Shown here piece by piece: positions 35,234 through 43,969 of a DNA stretch of 64,000 nt. The translations under genes and the position numbers were made by a program. A model generated the notes under the pieces. It was given only the letters and a program-made list of their open reading frames with translations. It was not told where the DNA came from and made no database searches. Origin of the DNA: Bernardetia sp. MNP-M8 (GTDB lineage: Bacteria > Bacteroidota > Bacteroidia > Cytophagales > Bernardetiaceae); NCBI RefSeq assembly GCF_037126285.1, contig NZ_CP147012.1, positions 62,001-126,000 on the forward strand, written 5' to 3'. The stretch's first letter is position 1. The number at the start of each line of letters is the position of its first letter.

Positions 35234-36532
35234 TTAACTTGCAATTGAGGATACTGTAATTTGGTCAAACTGACTGTGTTCTTTTACTCTGCAAATATAT
35301 TTTTGGGCTTGGAACAAAGAAGTTTTTTGAATCATTTTTTTATACTCATTTTCATCTAACGTGATAAAATCTTCTGTTAGAGAGGTGTTATATACCAAAT
35401 TCATAATTCCTGCTATTCCTCCAGAGGCTAAAAAAGAAATTGGTAAATCAGTATGACTATCAAAATGAGCTAGATAATTATTTGGCTCATATCCACTCAC
35501 AATTTTCATTTTGAGTTTTTGATTAGGTTTTAATTCTTCTATTTCCCAAAATCCCCAACCAAAAGCATTAACAACAGCTGTTATTCCGTGTACCCAATCG
35601 TGTTTTTTCTCAATCATTGGTTTTATCATAGCATTCCATTCTGTTGATTGCATTACGCCACCAAAGGTATTATAAGCACAAACATGACCAGCTTCTGTGA
35701 GAAGTTCTGCTGCCAAAGGAAGACCATCTTTTCCCATTTCATCTTCAAAAAGGCGTAATAATTTATAAGAAATTAAACAGTAGTAATTGGCATACATACG
35801 AGTAAGCAAAACTCCGAAAGCATCAATTAAGCCTGTTTGAGAATCTCCCTGCAAGTCCATATTTGTAAGAGCTTGTCTTATTCCTTCATAATCAATGGTT
35901 GTATTTGAGGGTTGTTTGAGTTGATATGTTTGATATTTGCCTTCTTGTGGAGAAGCAACTAAATCAGTATGATTTTCATCTTCTGTATTATTTTTTCTAA
36001 AAAACACTTCAAAACTACTTTTTGTATCTCCTTGAGAAATACATTCTTTTTGTTCTGTACAAAGAGTTCCTAAAGGCAAATCAAAAATAGCTTCTGTCGC
36101 ACCTGCTATATAACCAGCAGCAAAAAAAGCAACTCCTTTTTTATTCTTTTCACGAAGACCAAATTTAGTTTTCCAGCCAATTCCATAATGTTCGAAAGGA
36201 GCAATTACTTTCCCCCCTTCTTTTGTGAGATTTGTTAAATCAATTATTCCAAAGCCACAAAAACTAAAATAATCTTGACAAATATATTTTTTATCTTCTA
36301 CTGATAAATCTTGGTTTTCCTTAAAAAAATTAGAAAACTGTGTATAAACAATTTCTTGTGCGCTGTCTGAAAGCATTGGATAAACATTTAAATAAGAGCT
36401 AGTATCTTCAATGACAGCTTGTAAATAAACATTGTAATGATGACAATGAAAAATCATTGGTTCACCAGCAGCGATGTAGGCATTTCTATCATATTGATAG
36501 TTTCCTCGCAAAAGTTGGGTCGTCTGTTGCAT
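35234..36532 (-). CDS. V4R-like domain protein
   Basis: 432 residues, cytosolic. Near residues 145-185 the segment FAAGYIAGATEAIFDLPLG, then EQKECISQGDTKSSFEVFFR, matches the V4R (4-vinyl reductase) small-molecule-binding fold: an aromatic/Gly helix, then a Cys and a Gly-Asp turn before a strand. A second related unit may lie at 265-345, with EAGHVCAYNTFGGVM and VNAFGWGFWEIEEL. V4R domains bind hydrophobic ligands or metals in regulators and in Bchl enzymes. There is no HTH, so it is a sensor or adaptor at most. The N-terminus (FHCHHYNVYLQ) is His-rich. The middle gene of a three-gene operon. Function unknown. Confidence 0.6.
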   Translation of the reverse strand: MQQTTQLLRGNYQYDRNAYIAAGEPMIFHCHHYNVYLQAVIEDTSSYLNVYPMLSDSAQEIVYTQFSNFFKENQDLSVEDKKYICQDYFSFCGFGIIDLTNLTKEGGKVIAPFEHYGIGWKTKFGLREKNKKGVAFFAAGYIAGATEAIFDLPLGTLCTEQKECISQGDTKSSFEVFFRKNNTEDENHTDLVASPQEGKYQTYQLKQPSNTTIDYEGIRQALTNMDLQGDSQTGLIDAFGVLLTRMYANYYCLISYKLLRLFEDEMGKDGLPLAAELLTEAGHVCAYNTFGGVMQSTEWNAMIKPMIEKKHDWVHGITAVVNAFGWGFWEIEELKPNQKLKMKIVSGYEPNNYLAHFDSHTDLPISFLASGGIAGIMNLVYNTSLTEDFITLDENEYKKMIQKTSLFQAQKYICRVKEHSQFDQITVSSIAS

Positions 36533-36569
36533 AAATTTTATAAATGAATAAAAGGGGAATAATAATTAT

Positions 36570-36905
36570 CTATATTAAATCATCTAAATTAGTTGAATTA
36601 TCTTTAAAGAGGTCTTCTTCTTGACTTTGATTTGATTTATTTTGTAAATCAGTATCAGAAGCTAAATTTATTTTTTGATTAGAATTCCTAAAAAAATCTC
36701 TTGAAAGTTCTAATTTGTAGGTATCCAAAAGAGCTTCAGATATTTTTTCTAAAAGTGTAGGCGAAAGTTTACTATCATCTTTTATAGTATGAAAAAAGAA
36801 ACCTTCCTTTTTAAATTCGGGTAAGAGCTTGAATAAAATACGCTGCCAAGCAAAAGGACTAGCATTGATATTTATCCACGATTTAACAGTTGCTACTTCT
36901 TGCAT
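36570..36905 (-). CDS. Small protein of the V4R operon, first gene, unknown
   Basis: 111 residues. The N-terminal half looks folded (KSWININASPFAWQRILFKLLPEF, then KLSPTLLEKISEALLDTYKLELSRDFF), and the C-terminal third is Asn/Asp/Ser/Gln-rich and probably disordered (ending STNLDDLI). A flexible acidic end suggests an interaction tail. It starts the operon and ends 37 bases before the V4R-like gene. The family is not recognised. Confidence 0.6.
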   Translation of the reverse strand: MQEVATVKSWININASPFAWQRILFKLLPEFKKEGFFFHTIKDDSKLSPTLLEKISEALLDTYKLELSRDFFRNSNQKINLASDTDLQNKSNQSQEEDLFKDNSTNLDDLI

Positions 36906-37225
36906 AAGTCGTTTGAAAAAGGGTAGAAAATATTTTTTACTGAAAAATAAATTTTAATATGCAACAAAGGGACATAAGAAATTTACAATTATAATTAACT
37001 AATTTTTAGGTTAAAAAGCAAATAATATTCTATGAAATAAGTATTTTAAGCGACTAAAATTAGTTAACAATCTCCTTTTTTGAAAGCTATTTTTTATATA
37101 TTCAGTATGATTTAGAGGTAATTCTATATTTTATCCTTTGTGACTTTGTAATTGGTAAACAAAACCCTTAAATTTCTGCTACTTTAAAAAATAATACTAA
37201 AAAACTAAAACAATAATTAGTAAAT
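36906..37225. other. 320-bp divergent intergenic region
   Basis: This spacer lies between the V4R operon and murA, which start in opposite directions. It is AT-rich, with no ORF, no clear hairpin and no TAnnTTTG box that I could fix to either start. Confidence 0.4.
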
Positions 37226-38554
37226 ATGACAAAATTAAAAGAATCTGTAACCTTTGAAGTAGAAGGAGGAACACCACTAAAAGGAGAAATTACCCCACAA
37301 GGCGCAAAAAACGAAGCCTTACAAATTCTGTGTGCTGTCTTATTGACTGCCGAACCTGTCATAGTCAATAATATTCCCCTAATTCGTGATGTATTAAAAC
37401 TTATTGACTTGTTAGGGCATTTAGGAGTAGAAACTGAAAAACTAAGTGACCATTCCTATAAATTTGAAGCAAAAAACATAGATTTAGATTTTTTATACAG
37501 CCCTGATTTTATAAAACAAGGAGGAGCTTTGCGTGGCTCTGTCATGATTATGGGACCACTTTTGGCTCGTTTTGGAAAATGTCGTTTAGGGCAACCAGGG
37601 GGAGACAAAATTGGAAGGCGAAGATTAGATACCCACTTTAGAGGTTTTGAGGAATTAGGAGCAAGATTTAGTTATGATGCTGAAAACAAATATTATAATG
37701 TTGATGCTACTGACCTAAAAGGAAAATATATTTTATTAGAAGAGGCTTCTGTAACAGGAACAGCAAATATTTTGATGGCTGCTGTGCTTGCAAAAGGAAA
37801 AACTACACTTTATAATGCAGCTTGTGAACCTTATATTCAGCAGCTTTGTGATATGCTTTGCAGAATGGGTGCAAAAATAGAAGGAATTGGCTCAAATCTT
37901 TTGACTATTGAAGGAGTTGAGAAATTAAGAGGAACAGAGCATACAATGCTTCCTGATATGATAGAAATAGGAAGTTTTATTGGACTTGCTGCCCTGACAG
38001 CATCTGAAATTCGCATCAAAAATGCTCGCATAGACAAACTGGGTTGCATTCCAAATACATTTAAAAAACTAGGAATTCATCTCATTTTTGAAAATGATGA
38101 TATTATTATTCCTGCACAAGAACATTATCATATAGATTCTTATATTGATGGCTCTATTCTGACAATTGCAGATGCACCTTGGCCTGGATTTACGCCTGAT
38201 TTGATTTCGATTGTTTTGGTAGTAGCCACACAAGCACATGGAACGCTTATGATTCACCAAAAAATGTTTGAAAGCCGTTTGTTTTTTGTAGATAAACTGA
38301 TTGATATGGGAGCAAAAATAATCTTGTGCGACCCACATCGTGCTACTGTTTTAGGACTTGGAAGGCAACAAGATTTGAGAGGAATTCCGATGACATCACC
38401 AGATATTCGTGCAGGTGTTTCGCTTCTTTTGGCTGCTCTTTCGGCACAAGGAAAAAGTGTTATTCATAGCGCAGAACAAATAGACAGAGGTTATCAGTTT
38501 ATCGATAAGCGTTTGAATGCCTTAGGAGCAAAAATCAAACGCATTGAAGAATAA
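37226..38554 (+). CDS. murA: UDP-N-acetylglucosamine 1-carboxyvinyltransferase with Asp at the fosfomycin site
   Basis: 442 residues, close to the family length. It performs the first committed step of peptidoglycan synthesis, transferring enolpyruvate from PEP to UDP-GlcNAc in the cytosol. The family's KN pair is at residues 28-29 (GAKNEALQ), and the substrate loop region ALRGSVMIMGPLLARFGK is present. The active-site loop reads QPGGDKIGRRRLDTHF: Asp127 (codon 37604-37606) occupies the place of E. coli Cys115, which fosfomycin alkylates. Asp there is known from naturally fosfomycin-resistant bacteria such as Mycobacterium and Chlamydia. It is followed 37 bases later by a membrane protein gene. 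Confidence 0.95.
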   Translation: MTKLKESVTFEVEGGTPLKGEITPQGAKNEALQILCAVLLTAEPVIVNNIPLIRDVLKLIDLLGHLGVETEKLSDHSYKFEAKNIDLDFLYSPDFIKQGGALRGSVMIMGPLLARFGKCRLGQPGGDKIGRRRLDTHFRGFEELGARFSYDAENKYYNVDATDLKGKYILLEEASVTGTANILMAAVLAKGKTTLYNAACEPYIQQLCDMLCRMGAKIEGIGSNLLTIEGVEKLRGTEHTMLPDMIEIGSFIGLAALTASEIRIKNARIDKLGCIPNTFKKLGIHLIFENDDIIIPAQEHYHIDSYIDGSILTIADAPWPGFTPDLISIVLVVATQAHGTLMIHQKMFESRLFFVDKLIDMGAKIILCDPHRATVLGLGRQQDLRGIPMTSPDIRAGVSLLLAALSAQGKSVIHSAEQIDRGYQFIDKRLNALGAKIKRIEE

Positions 38555-38591
38555 TTTTTTTAAACAATTGCCTTAAAACGAACAAAGAAAA

Positions 38592-40025
38592 ATGATTCCA
38601 TTCAAAAAATCATCTGTATTAAACTTGAAAATCATTTTTCTTTTTTTGTGTATTCTACCCTTCTTTTTATTGACTTTTTTTGCACGTCCGTCGGCAGATG
38701 AATTTCCTTTTTTTACACAACTCTCTTCTATGAGTAGCCTAGAGTTTGCCTCTTCTATGTATAAAAATTGGTCTGGGCGTTATTTTTCTGTATTTTTTGT
38801 TTCCATTTTTCTAAAATTGATTGTTTATTGGAAAGGCTTTTATCCAATTTTTATTTTCTTAATTTTGGTAGCCAATTTTTTCAGTTTTTACTGGATGATT
38901 GATAAACTTAATTTTACCAATTCAAAAAAAGAAAAACTACTTTTAACAAGCAGCATTTTCATTGTATATATTTATGGAATGCCGAGCCTTGCAGAAGGCT
39001 TTTATTGGTTTATTTGTGCTTCAGGCTATATGCTAATAAACTGTTTTGTTATTTTTTGGATAGGTTTTTTGCTTGAAAGAGAATACAAAATTGATAGTTC
39101 TACATCTGCTTATAAAGAAAATCTATTTATTCTCTTTTTTACTTTTGCGCTTTGTGGATGTATGGAAATTATATCTTCTTTTGTAGTGGGATTGATAGCT
39201 GTAATTTGGCTTACCAAATTGATTAATACTAAAAAAGTAGATAATTTTTATAGTTTTTTATTTCTTTTTGCTTTTTTTTGTTTTTGCTTTTCTGTATTCG
39301 CAGGGGGAAATTCTATTAGGGGTACTCACTTTGAGAGTCTTTCCAATCCTCTACTTATTTTGCCCAAACTGATTCCTAATTCATTAAACTATATTTTTTA
39401 TTGGTTTTTCGAAACTCCTGTGTTAGTTTTTACTTTATTTTACCTTCCTTTTGCTCAAAAAATTGTTACTCACTCTCTTTTTGATTTTATATTTAAAGTA
39501 AATCGCTTTTGGGTTTTGCTAGTTTGGATAGGAGTTATTTTTGGAAGTTTTTCTATTGGTTATGTTTCTATTGGTGGCGAGCTTCCGATGCGTATCAATA
39601 ATATTGTGTATTTTTTGTTTTTAACAGGTTGGGTTTATGTAGTGAGTGTGTTTGTTTATTTTTATATTAATGAAAACTCTAACCCAAACTACAGTTCTGA
39701 TTTTTCTATATTCAAAAATGCTTCTGTTTTTACAAAATTGATTGCTCCTTTGGTTATATTTCTATTTTTATACAAAGAAAATAATCCTATTCGGGCAGCT
39801 TATGCAGATATTTTGAAGGGAAGAGCCTATAATTATACTATGCAATTAGATGATAGAAAAACGCTATTATTAAACTGTAAATCAGACACTTGTATTGTTC
39901 CTGTTATCAAAAACCCTCCACATATAATTTACGAACCTGCACTAGATTTAACAACTGATTCAAACGATTGGAAAAATAAATCACAGGCAGTTTATTTTGA
40001 GGTAAAGGCTATAAAAATAGAGTAA
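38592..40025 (+). CDS. Polytopic membrane protein, DUF6056-like
   Basis: 477 residues with about eleven hydrophobic segments and few charged loops. The first outside loop carries ARPSADEFPFFTQL and then MYKNWSGRYFS, a pattern of membrane glycosyltransferase-like proteins in which Asp/Glu residues after the first helix bind the sugar carrier. The DUF6056-type W-x-G-R-Y sequence supports that group. The last 80 residues are hydrophilic, with a Cys pair (NCKSDTCIV) probably in the periplasm. It may be cotranscribed with murA. The IS element inserted 124 bases downstream. Confidence 0.6.
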   Translation: MIPFKKSSVLNLKIIFLFLCILPFFLLTFFARPSADEFPFFTQLSSMSSLEFASSMYKNWSGRYFSVFFVSIFLKLIVYWKGFYPIFIFLILVANFFSFYWMIDKLNFTNSKKEKLLLTSSIFIVYIYGMPSLAEGFYWFICASGYMLINCFVIFWIGFLLEREYKIDSSTSAYKENLFILFFTFALCGCMEIISSFVVGLIAVIWLTKLINTKKVDNFYSFLFLFAFFCFCFSVFAGGNSIRGTHFESLSNPLLILPKLIPNSLNYIFYWFFETPVLVFTLFYLPFAQKIVTHSLFDFIFKVNRFWVLLVWIGVIFGSFSIGYVSIGGELPMRINNIVYFLFLTGWVYVVSVFVYFYINENSNPNYSSDFSIFKNASVFTKLIAPLVIFLFLYKENNPIRAAYADILKGRAYNYTMQLDDRKTLLLNCKSDTCIVPVIKNPPHIIYEPALDLTTDSNDWKNKSQAVYFEVKAIKIE

Positions 40026-40148
40026 TAAGCTAATACAATTTGTAAGTTAGGAGTATTTCTGACTTACTAGTATGAATGAATAACATTTTTTATGGGAAAT
40101 TGTCTATTTTCTATTATTTGAAATTAAGAATATAACAGAGAAAATTGT

Positions 40149-41356
40149 TACAGTACTGGACATGAGTTAAATTTTTGACAAAGAAAGGACAGAAAGAGTT
40201 AATTTAGAAGTGTGAAAACCAAAAAGCTCTATTCCGTCCTGTTGAACAAATATACAAAGGAATTTTCAGATATTCCTATTCATCATGTTCATACTACTTT
40301 GTTGCTTATTAGCTGTATTCTGATAAAAGAAACAGTTAATTTAAACAAGTTAAAAAACCAAGTAGGTATTTTTTTAAATTCTCCTACTGTTCAAATTAAT
40401 TCTCATTATAAGCGTCTTACTCGCTATTTTTTGGATGTTTATGTCCAAAAAACACTTTGGAAGTTGATTTTAGTTTTTAGTATAGGTTCTTTTTTAAATA
40501 GGAAGAAGGTAAAAAAAGAAATTTTCTATCTAGCTATGGATGGTAGTGTTTGGCAGTTAGGCGAATATACGTATCACGTTTTGGTATTAAGTGTTATTTA
40601 TAGAAAAATGGCTATTCCTATTTTTTGGATAAATTTAGAACGAAAAGGCAGTTCTACTTTGGCTCATCGTAAAAGTTTATTAGCATCAGCTTTACTGTTA
40701 TATCCTTTTTTGAAAAGATTTACAATTTTAGCTGATAGAGAATACAAAGGTAGAGTTTGGTTTAGGTATTTAGAAGAACAAGGATATACTTATATTATTC
40801 GGCTTTGTAAAGGAGATTATCAATTAGAGGTTAAAAAGTACCACAGTTTGCTTAAAAAAGCTAAATTAGGCAAATTAGTAAGTCAAGAATTTGAAACTGA
40901 CTTTGCAAAAAAACTAAAAATAGTTATTTCTTATAATGGGCAAGCAGCAAAAGAAAGTGAAAAATTTGTCATTTTATTAACCAACAAATATCGTTTAACA
41001 AAAGAAAAGATTAGTGCTATCTATTATTTAAGATGGAAAATAGAGTGTTTATTTAAACATTTGAAAACAAATGGATTTCATTTAGAGGAGGTAGGAATGG
41101 TAAATCCAAGAAAAATTCGTGTTTTAATGGCATTAGTAATTGCATCTTTTTTACTCTGTATCTTAGAAGGAGTAAAAACAAAACAGAGAGTAAAAAAAGA
41201 CAATGAATCTTTTTATGAATCTGTATTTAGAATGGGGTACGGAAAAGTAGTATTTTACGCTACTTCCATAGACCAAATAATAAAAAAAATAGTTCAATTA
41301 TCGAAAAACTACAAAATTCAAAATACAACCTAAATTAAACCATGTCCAGTACTGTA
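40149..41356. mobile_element. Complete IS4-family insertion sequence
   Basis: 1208 bp. The ends are perfect 16-bp inverted repeats, tacagtactggacatg (40149-40164) and its complement (41341-41356). A 9-bp direct repeat gaaaattgt flanks it on both sides (40140-40148 and 41357-41365), an intact target duplication. One transposase gene fills the element. Intact ends, target duplication and frame indicate recent insertion. It sits between the DUF6056-like gene and the YD-repeat-like lipoprotein gene and interrupts neither. Confidence 0.95.
40212..41333 (+). CDS. IS4-family DDE transposase
   Basis: 373 residues from a GTG start. The three acidic catalytic motifs of the RNase H-like DDE fold are visible: LAMDGSVWQLG (first Asp), ILADREYKG (second Asp), and the Y-(2)-R-(3)-E-(6)-K signature in YYLRWKIECLFKHLK (the Glu). 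The N-terminal 100 residues are the DNA-binding part that would hold the 16-bp ends. Length, motif spacing and the 9-bp target duplication agree with IS4. No frameshift or stop is seen, so the element is probably active. Confidence 0.92.
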   Translation: MKTKKLYSVLLNKYTKEFSDIPIHHVHTTLLLISCILIKETVNLNKLKNQVGIFLNSPTVQINSHYKRLTRYFLDVYVQKTLWKLILVFSIGSFLNRKKVKKEIFYLAMDGSVWQLGEYTYHVLVLSVIYRKMAIPIFWINLERKGSSTLAHRKSLLASALLLYPFLKRFTILADREYKGRVWFRYLEEQGYTYIIRLCKGDYQLEVKKYHSLLKKAKLGKLVSQEFETDFAKKLKIVISYNGQAAKESEKFVILLTNKYRLTKEKISAIYYLRWKIECLFKHLKTNGFHLEEVGMVNPRKIRVLMALVIASFLLCILEGVKTKQRVKKDNESFYESVFRMGYGKVVFYATSIDQIIKKIVQLSKNYKIQNTT

Positions 41357-41422
41357 GAAAATTGTATTTATAGATTTTATTTTTGAGTTAAAACAAATGT
41401 AATTTTTTTTTAAAAAATTAAC

Positions 41423-41430
41423 TACCTTTG
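41423..41430 (+). promoter_or_regulatory. Bacteroidota-type -7 box
   Basis: TACCTTTG matches TAnnTTTG and lies 38 bases before the lipoprotein ATG. No TTG -33 element is obvious; the upstream DNA is a T run. It is about 66 bases from the IS end, so the IS did not separate this box from its gene. Confidence 0.6.
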
Positions 41431-41467
41431 CAAAAAAATAATAAATCACTTTTTAGTAAAAAAAATT

Positions 41468-42457
41468 ATGAAAAATTTTAGACTACTTCTTTTATTAGTA
41501 TTTACTACTATATCTCTTTTTTCATGTGAAAACACCCTTGATGAAAACCAAATAGAAGAAAGTAATGATGAAACTTCTTGTATCATACGTACAAAAAAAT
41601 ATTACAATAAAAACGGTGCCTTGGAAAGTTACACCAACTATTCTTATGAAGATAAATTAGTAATAACAGATTCTACATTTGATAAGAATAATATATTAAC
41701 CTCTACTAATTCCTACACTTATGATGGTAATGATAGATTGTTAGATTGGGAAACTTATAGATTGGGAAGCTTATATATGAAATCTGAATACAAATATAGT
41801 GGCTCTTCGTATACAAAGAAAACTTATTACATGTCTAACAATACAGGAAGACTACAGCTATGGCAAGAAACTCATTATGAAGGAAAAAATGAAACGCTAT
41901 GGATATATTATGATGAAGAAGGAAATGAAGACTCTAAAGATATTTACACATACGAAGGAAACTTACGAGTGCGTGAAGATATTTATTACAAAGGTGTACT
42001 AAATAGAGTAATAATAAATACTTATGAAAGTAATTTAATAAAAGAAAAGAAAAAATTGAATGGTTCTAACCAACTAGAAAGACTCACTAGGTATTATTAT
42101 GAAGGTGACTTTCTAACTCGTAGTGAAGAATATGACCAATCTTCTGTAATGAATTCTTATAAAATTTATACAAAAAATGGTACTAACTCAATCATGGAGA
42201 AGTCATATTATATGCCAGATAATATATTAACATCTACAACTGTTAAAGAATATAATGAAAAAAATGATTTAATATATCAAAAAATAGAATATACAGATAT
42301 TAATTATATTGAGAGATTTACTCAAATAACATATAATGAATGTGATTGTATAATTACAAGAATATCACAGTACAAAAATATTTATCTATCAACTCCTCAA
42401 TATAATGAAGAAGGATATAATCATTATGAAAATGAAGGTGTTGAATGTCCATTGTAG
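41468..42457 (+). CDS. YD-repeat-like lipoprotein
   Basis: 329 residues. Lipoprotein signal (SLFSC, Cys 20), then a short acidic linker and about ten repeats of roughly 20-25 residues built on the pattern aromatic-x-tyrosine, Asn/Gly turn, Leu, strand: SYTNYSYEDKLVI, SNSYTYDGNDRLL, HYEGKNETLWIYYDEEGN and so on. These resemble RHS/YD repeats, or the related MORN-like and toxin-immunity-type repeats. The end has two Cys (ECDCII) and a final VECPL. It is surface or periplasmic, of unknown function, and has its own terminator. Confidence 0.65.
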   Translation: MKNFRLLLLLVFTTISLFSCENTLDENQIEESNDETSCIIRTKKYYNKNGALESYTNYSYEDKLVITDSTFDKNNILTSTNSYTYDGNDRLLDWETYRLGSLYMKSEYKYSGSSYTKKTYYMSNNTGRLQLWQETHYEGKNETLWIYYDEEGNEDSKDIYTYEGNLRVREDIYYKGVLNRVIINTYESNLIKEKKKLNGSNQLERLTRYYYEGDFLTRSEEYDQSSVMNSYKIYTKNGTNSIMEKSYYMPDNILTSTTVKEYNEKNDLIYQKIEYTDINYIERFTQITYNECDCIITRISQYKNIYLSTPQYNEEGYNHYENEGVECPL

Positions 42458-42488
42458 AATATTTAGAAGTTTTTATCTTTTTAAGAAA

Positions 42489-42523
42489 ATATCGTTCATT
42501 CACAAGATGTGAGTGAACGATAT
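42489..42523. terminator. Bidirectional terminator
   Basis: 15-bp stem (atatcgttcattcac / gtgagtgaacgatat, one wobble) with a 5-base loop, between the lipoprotein gene and the convergent ferredoxin gene. Confidence 0.75.
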
Positions 42524-42627
42524 ATATAAATCTCAGCAAACTACTGTATAATTTGACTTTGCTAAGTGAGTATATATATATTCGACATTCTAGTTTGTCT
42601 TTTCTCTTCTACAAAAAAACAGAATAA

Positions 42628-42978
42628 TTATCTATTTTTGTGCAGCCAAGCCTTTTTCAACAATAATTCTTCTTCTGTTTCTGGAAAATTCTCATCAGAT
42701 ACACAACAGTCAGCAGGACAAACAAAAGCACATTGAGGCTCATCATGAAAACCATTGCATTCTGTACATTTTTCAGCAACGATATAATAAATAAAGTCAT
42801 CTAAAGGAGGAAACTCTGTATGTGCATCTAAAACTCTTCCATCTTCGGTCTCTACTTCTTTTAGATCTGTTCCCTCTGCAAAAGACCAGTTTTGAGAACC
42901 TTCATAAATTGCATTATTTGGACATTCTATTTGGCAAGCTCCACAATTTATACACGCATCTGTTATTCTTAAAGCCAT
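42628..42978 (-). CDS. 2[4Fe-4S] ferredoxin
   Basis: 116 residues, cytosolic electron carrier. The first cluster motif is CINCGACQIECP (C-x2-C-x2-C-x3-C-P). The second is CTECNGFHDEPQCAFVCP (C-x2-C-x8-C-x3-C-P). Between them lies an insertion of about 40 acidic residues with a DDFIYYIVAEK strand. The C-terminus (ETEEELLLKKAWLHKNR) is a helix. The long insertion and eight-residue second gap are typical of the Bacteroidota type that resembles Allochromatium/Azotobacter 8Fe ferredoxins. It stands alone, and its redox partner is not evident. Confidence 0.9.
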   Translation of the reverse strand: MALRITDACINCGACQIECPNNAIYEGSQNWSFAEGTDLKEVETEDGRVLDAHTEFPPLDDFIYYIVAEKCTECNGFHDEPQCAFVCPADCCVSDENFPETEEELLLKKAWLHKNR

Positions 42979-43002
42979 TTTGTTTTATTTACTGATATTA
43001 CG

Positions 43003-43134
43003 GTTACGCAGTCAAAAAACGAAACCCATAAAACAAAAGGCACTGTTTCCTTCTCTAACTGTTTTACCACGATTAAAATCGTGGGTTTCGTTTATTTATA
43101 CAAGAAATTTGTAGAAATTTTATTCTTGCGTAAC
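43003..43134. repeat. Nested inverted-repeat element
   Basis: 132 bp with three nested or overlapping perfect inverted repeats: outer gttacgca / tgcgtaac (8 bp), inner aaacgaaaccca / tgggtttcgttt (12 bp), and a hairpin ccacgatt / aatcgtgg (43067-43084). It lies just upstream of the ferredoxin start. It may be a MITE remnant or a structured leader of the ferredoxin transcript. Confidence 0.6.
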
Positions 43135-43199
43135 ATCATTTTTTTATAGTATTTTTGAAATATGCTTCAATTTCTGAATTATGCCAAATAAATACTTTT

Positions 43200-43266
43200 G
43201 TAGTTTACGCTTTAGCGTGAGTGCAACTGTACTGAAAACTTTAGTTTTCGTAAACTGAACAACTAC
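43200..43266. repeat. Cruciform-like repeat element
   Basis: 67 bp. Outer arms gtagtt / aactac and agtttacg / cgtaaact enclose two hairpins, acgct-tt-agcgt (43207-43218) and gaaaact-tt-agttttc (43234-43249). There is no ORF. It lies in the 389-base spacer between the ferredoxin and the GNAT gene; a shorter related palindrome-rich tract follows at about 43300. Confidence 0.55.
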
Positions 43267-43367
43267 GATTTAAAGAAAAAAATAGTTTTTATTTTGGTAT
43301 TATAACGAAAGCTAAAGCATTCGCTACAAAAATAATCAAAATAGAATTCACTAAAAAACACTTTACT

Positions 43368-43913
43368 TTGAATAACAAATATATTTTTAAATCACAAAGA
43401 TTAGGTTTTAGAAATTGGAAAGATTGTGATACAGAAAACCTCTTTGCTCTTAACTCTGATAAAGATATAATGGAATTTTTCCCTTATTTGCCTTCTTTAG
43501 AACAAACAAAGGACTTTATAGAAAGAATGACAACTCAGTTTGAAAATAATGGCTTTTGTTATTTTGCTGTTGATGAACTGGAAACAGAAGAGTTTATTGG
43601 CTTTATCGGAATTACAGAACAAACTTTTGAGGCTGATTTTACGCCTTGTGTAGATATTGGTTGGCGATTAGATAAAAAATACTGGAACAAAGGTTATGCA
43701 AGTGAAGGCGCAAAACGCTCTTTGGAGTTTGCTTTTAATGATATAAAATTAGAATCTATAAAAGCAGTAGCACCAAAAATAAATTTAAAATCTAGGAAAG
43801 TAATGGAAAAAATCGGAATGAAATACGTAAAGGATTTCAAACACCCAGCTTTAAAAGATGATAAACGCTTAGAAAATTGTGTTCTTTATGAGATAAATAA
43901 AGAAGATTTTTAG
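43368..43913 (+). CDS. GNAT acetyltransferase (RimJ/RimL type)
   Basis: 181 residues from a TTG start. N-terminal SQRLGFRNWKDCDTENLFAL is the family's first strand-helix. DIGWRLDKKYWNKGYASEGAKRSLEFAF is the acetyl-CoA-binding motif A (the R/Q-x-x-G-x-G/A region), followed by KAVAPKINLKSRKVMEKIGMKYV, the typical end. It transfers acetyl from acetyl-CoA to an amino group, possibly a protein N-terminus, but the substrate cannot be read from the sequence. The start is uncertain, because no ATG occurs before the conserved region. Confidence 0.85.
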   Translation: MNNKYIFKSQRLGFRNWKDCDTENLFALNSDKDIMEFFPYLPSLEQTKDFIERMTTQFENNGFCYFAVDELETEEFIGFIGITEQTFEADFTPCVDIGWRLDKKYWNKGYASEGAKRSLEFAFNDIKLESIKAVAPKINLKSRKVMEKIGMKYVKDFKHPALKDDKRLENCVLYEINKEDF

Positions 43914-43919
43914 ATTTAT

Positions 43920-43963
43920 TTTAGCTATTCGCTCAAGTTTTGACACTTGAACGAATAGCTAAA
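43920..43963. terminator. Bidirectional terminator
   Basis: 19-bp stem (tttagctattcgctcaagt / acttgaacgaatagctaaa, one mismatch) with a 6-base loop and A/T tracts on both sides, between the convergent GNAT and CusF-like genes. Confidence 0.85.
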
Positions 43964-43969
43964 AAATTA

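Noticed and set aside
41799-42002. Plus-strand ORF inside the YD-repeat-like lipoprotein
   Set aside because: Out of frame and Lys-rich from the shifted repeat; a shadow.
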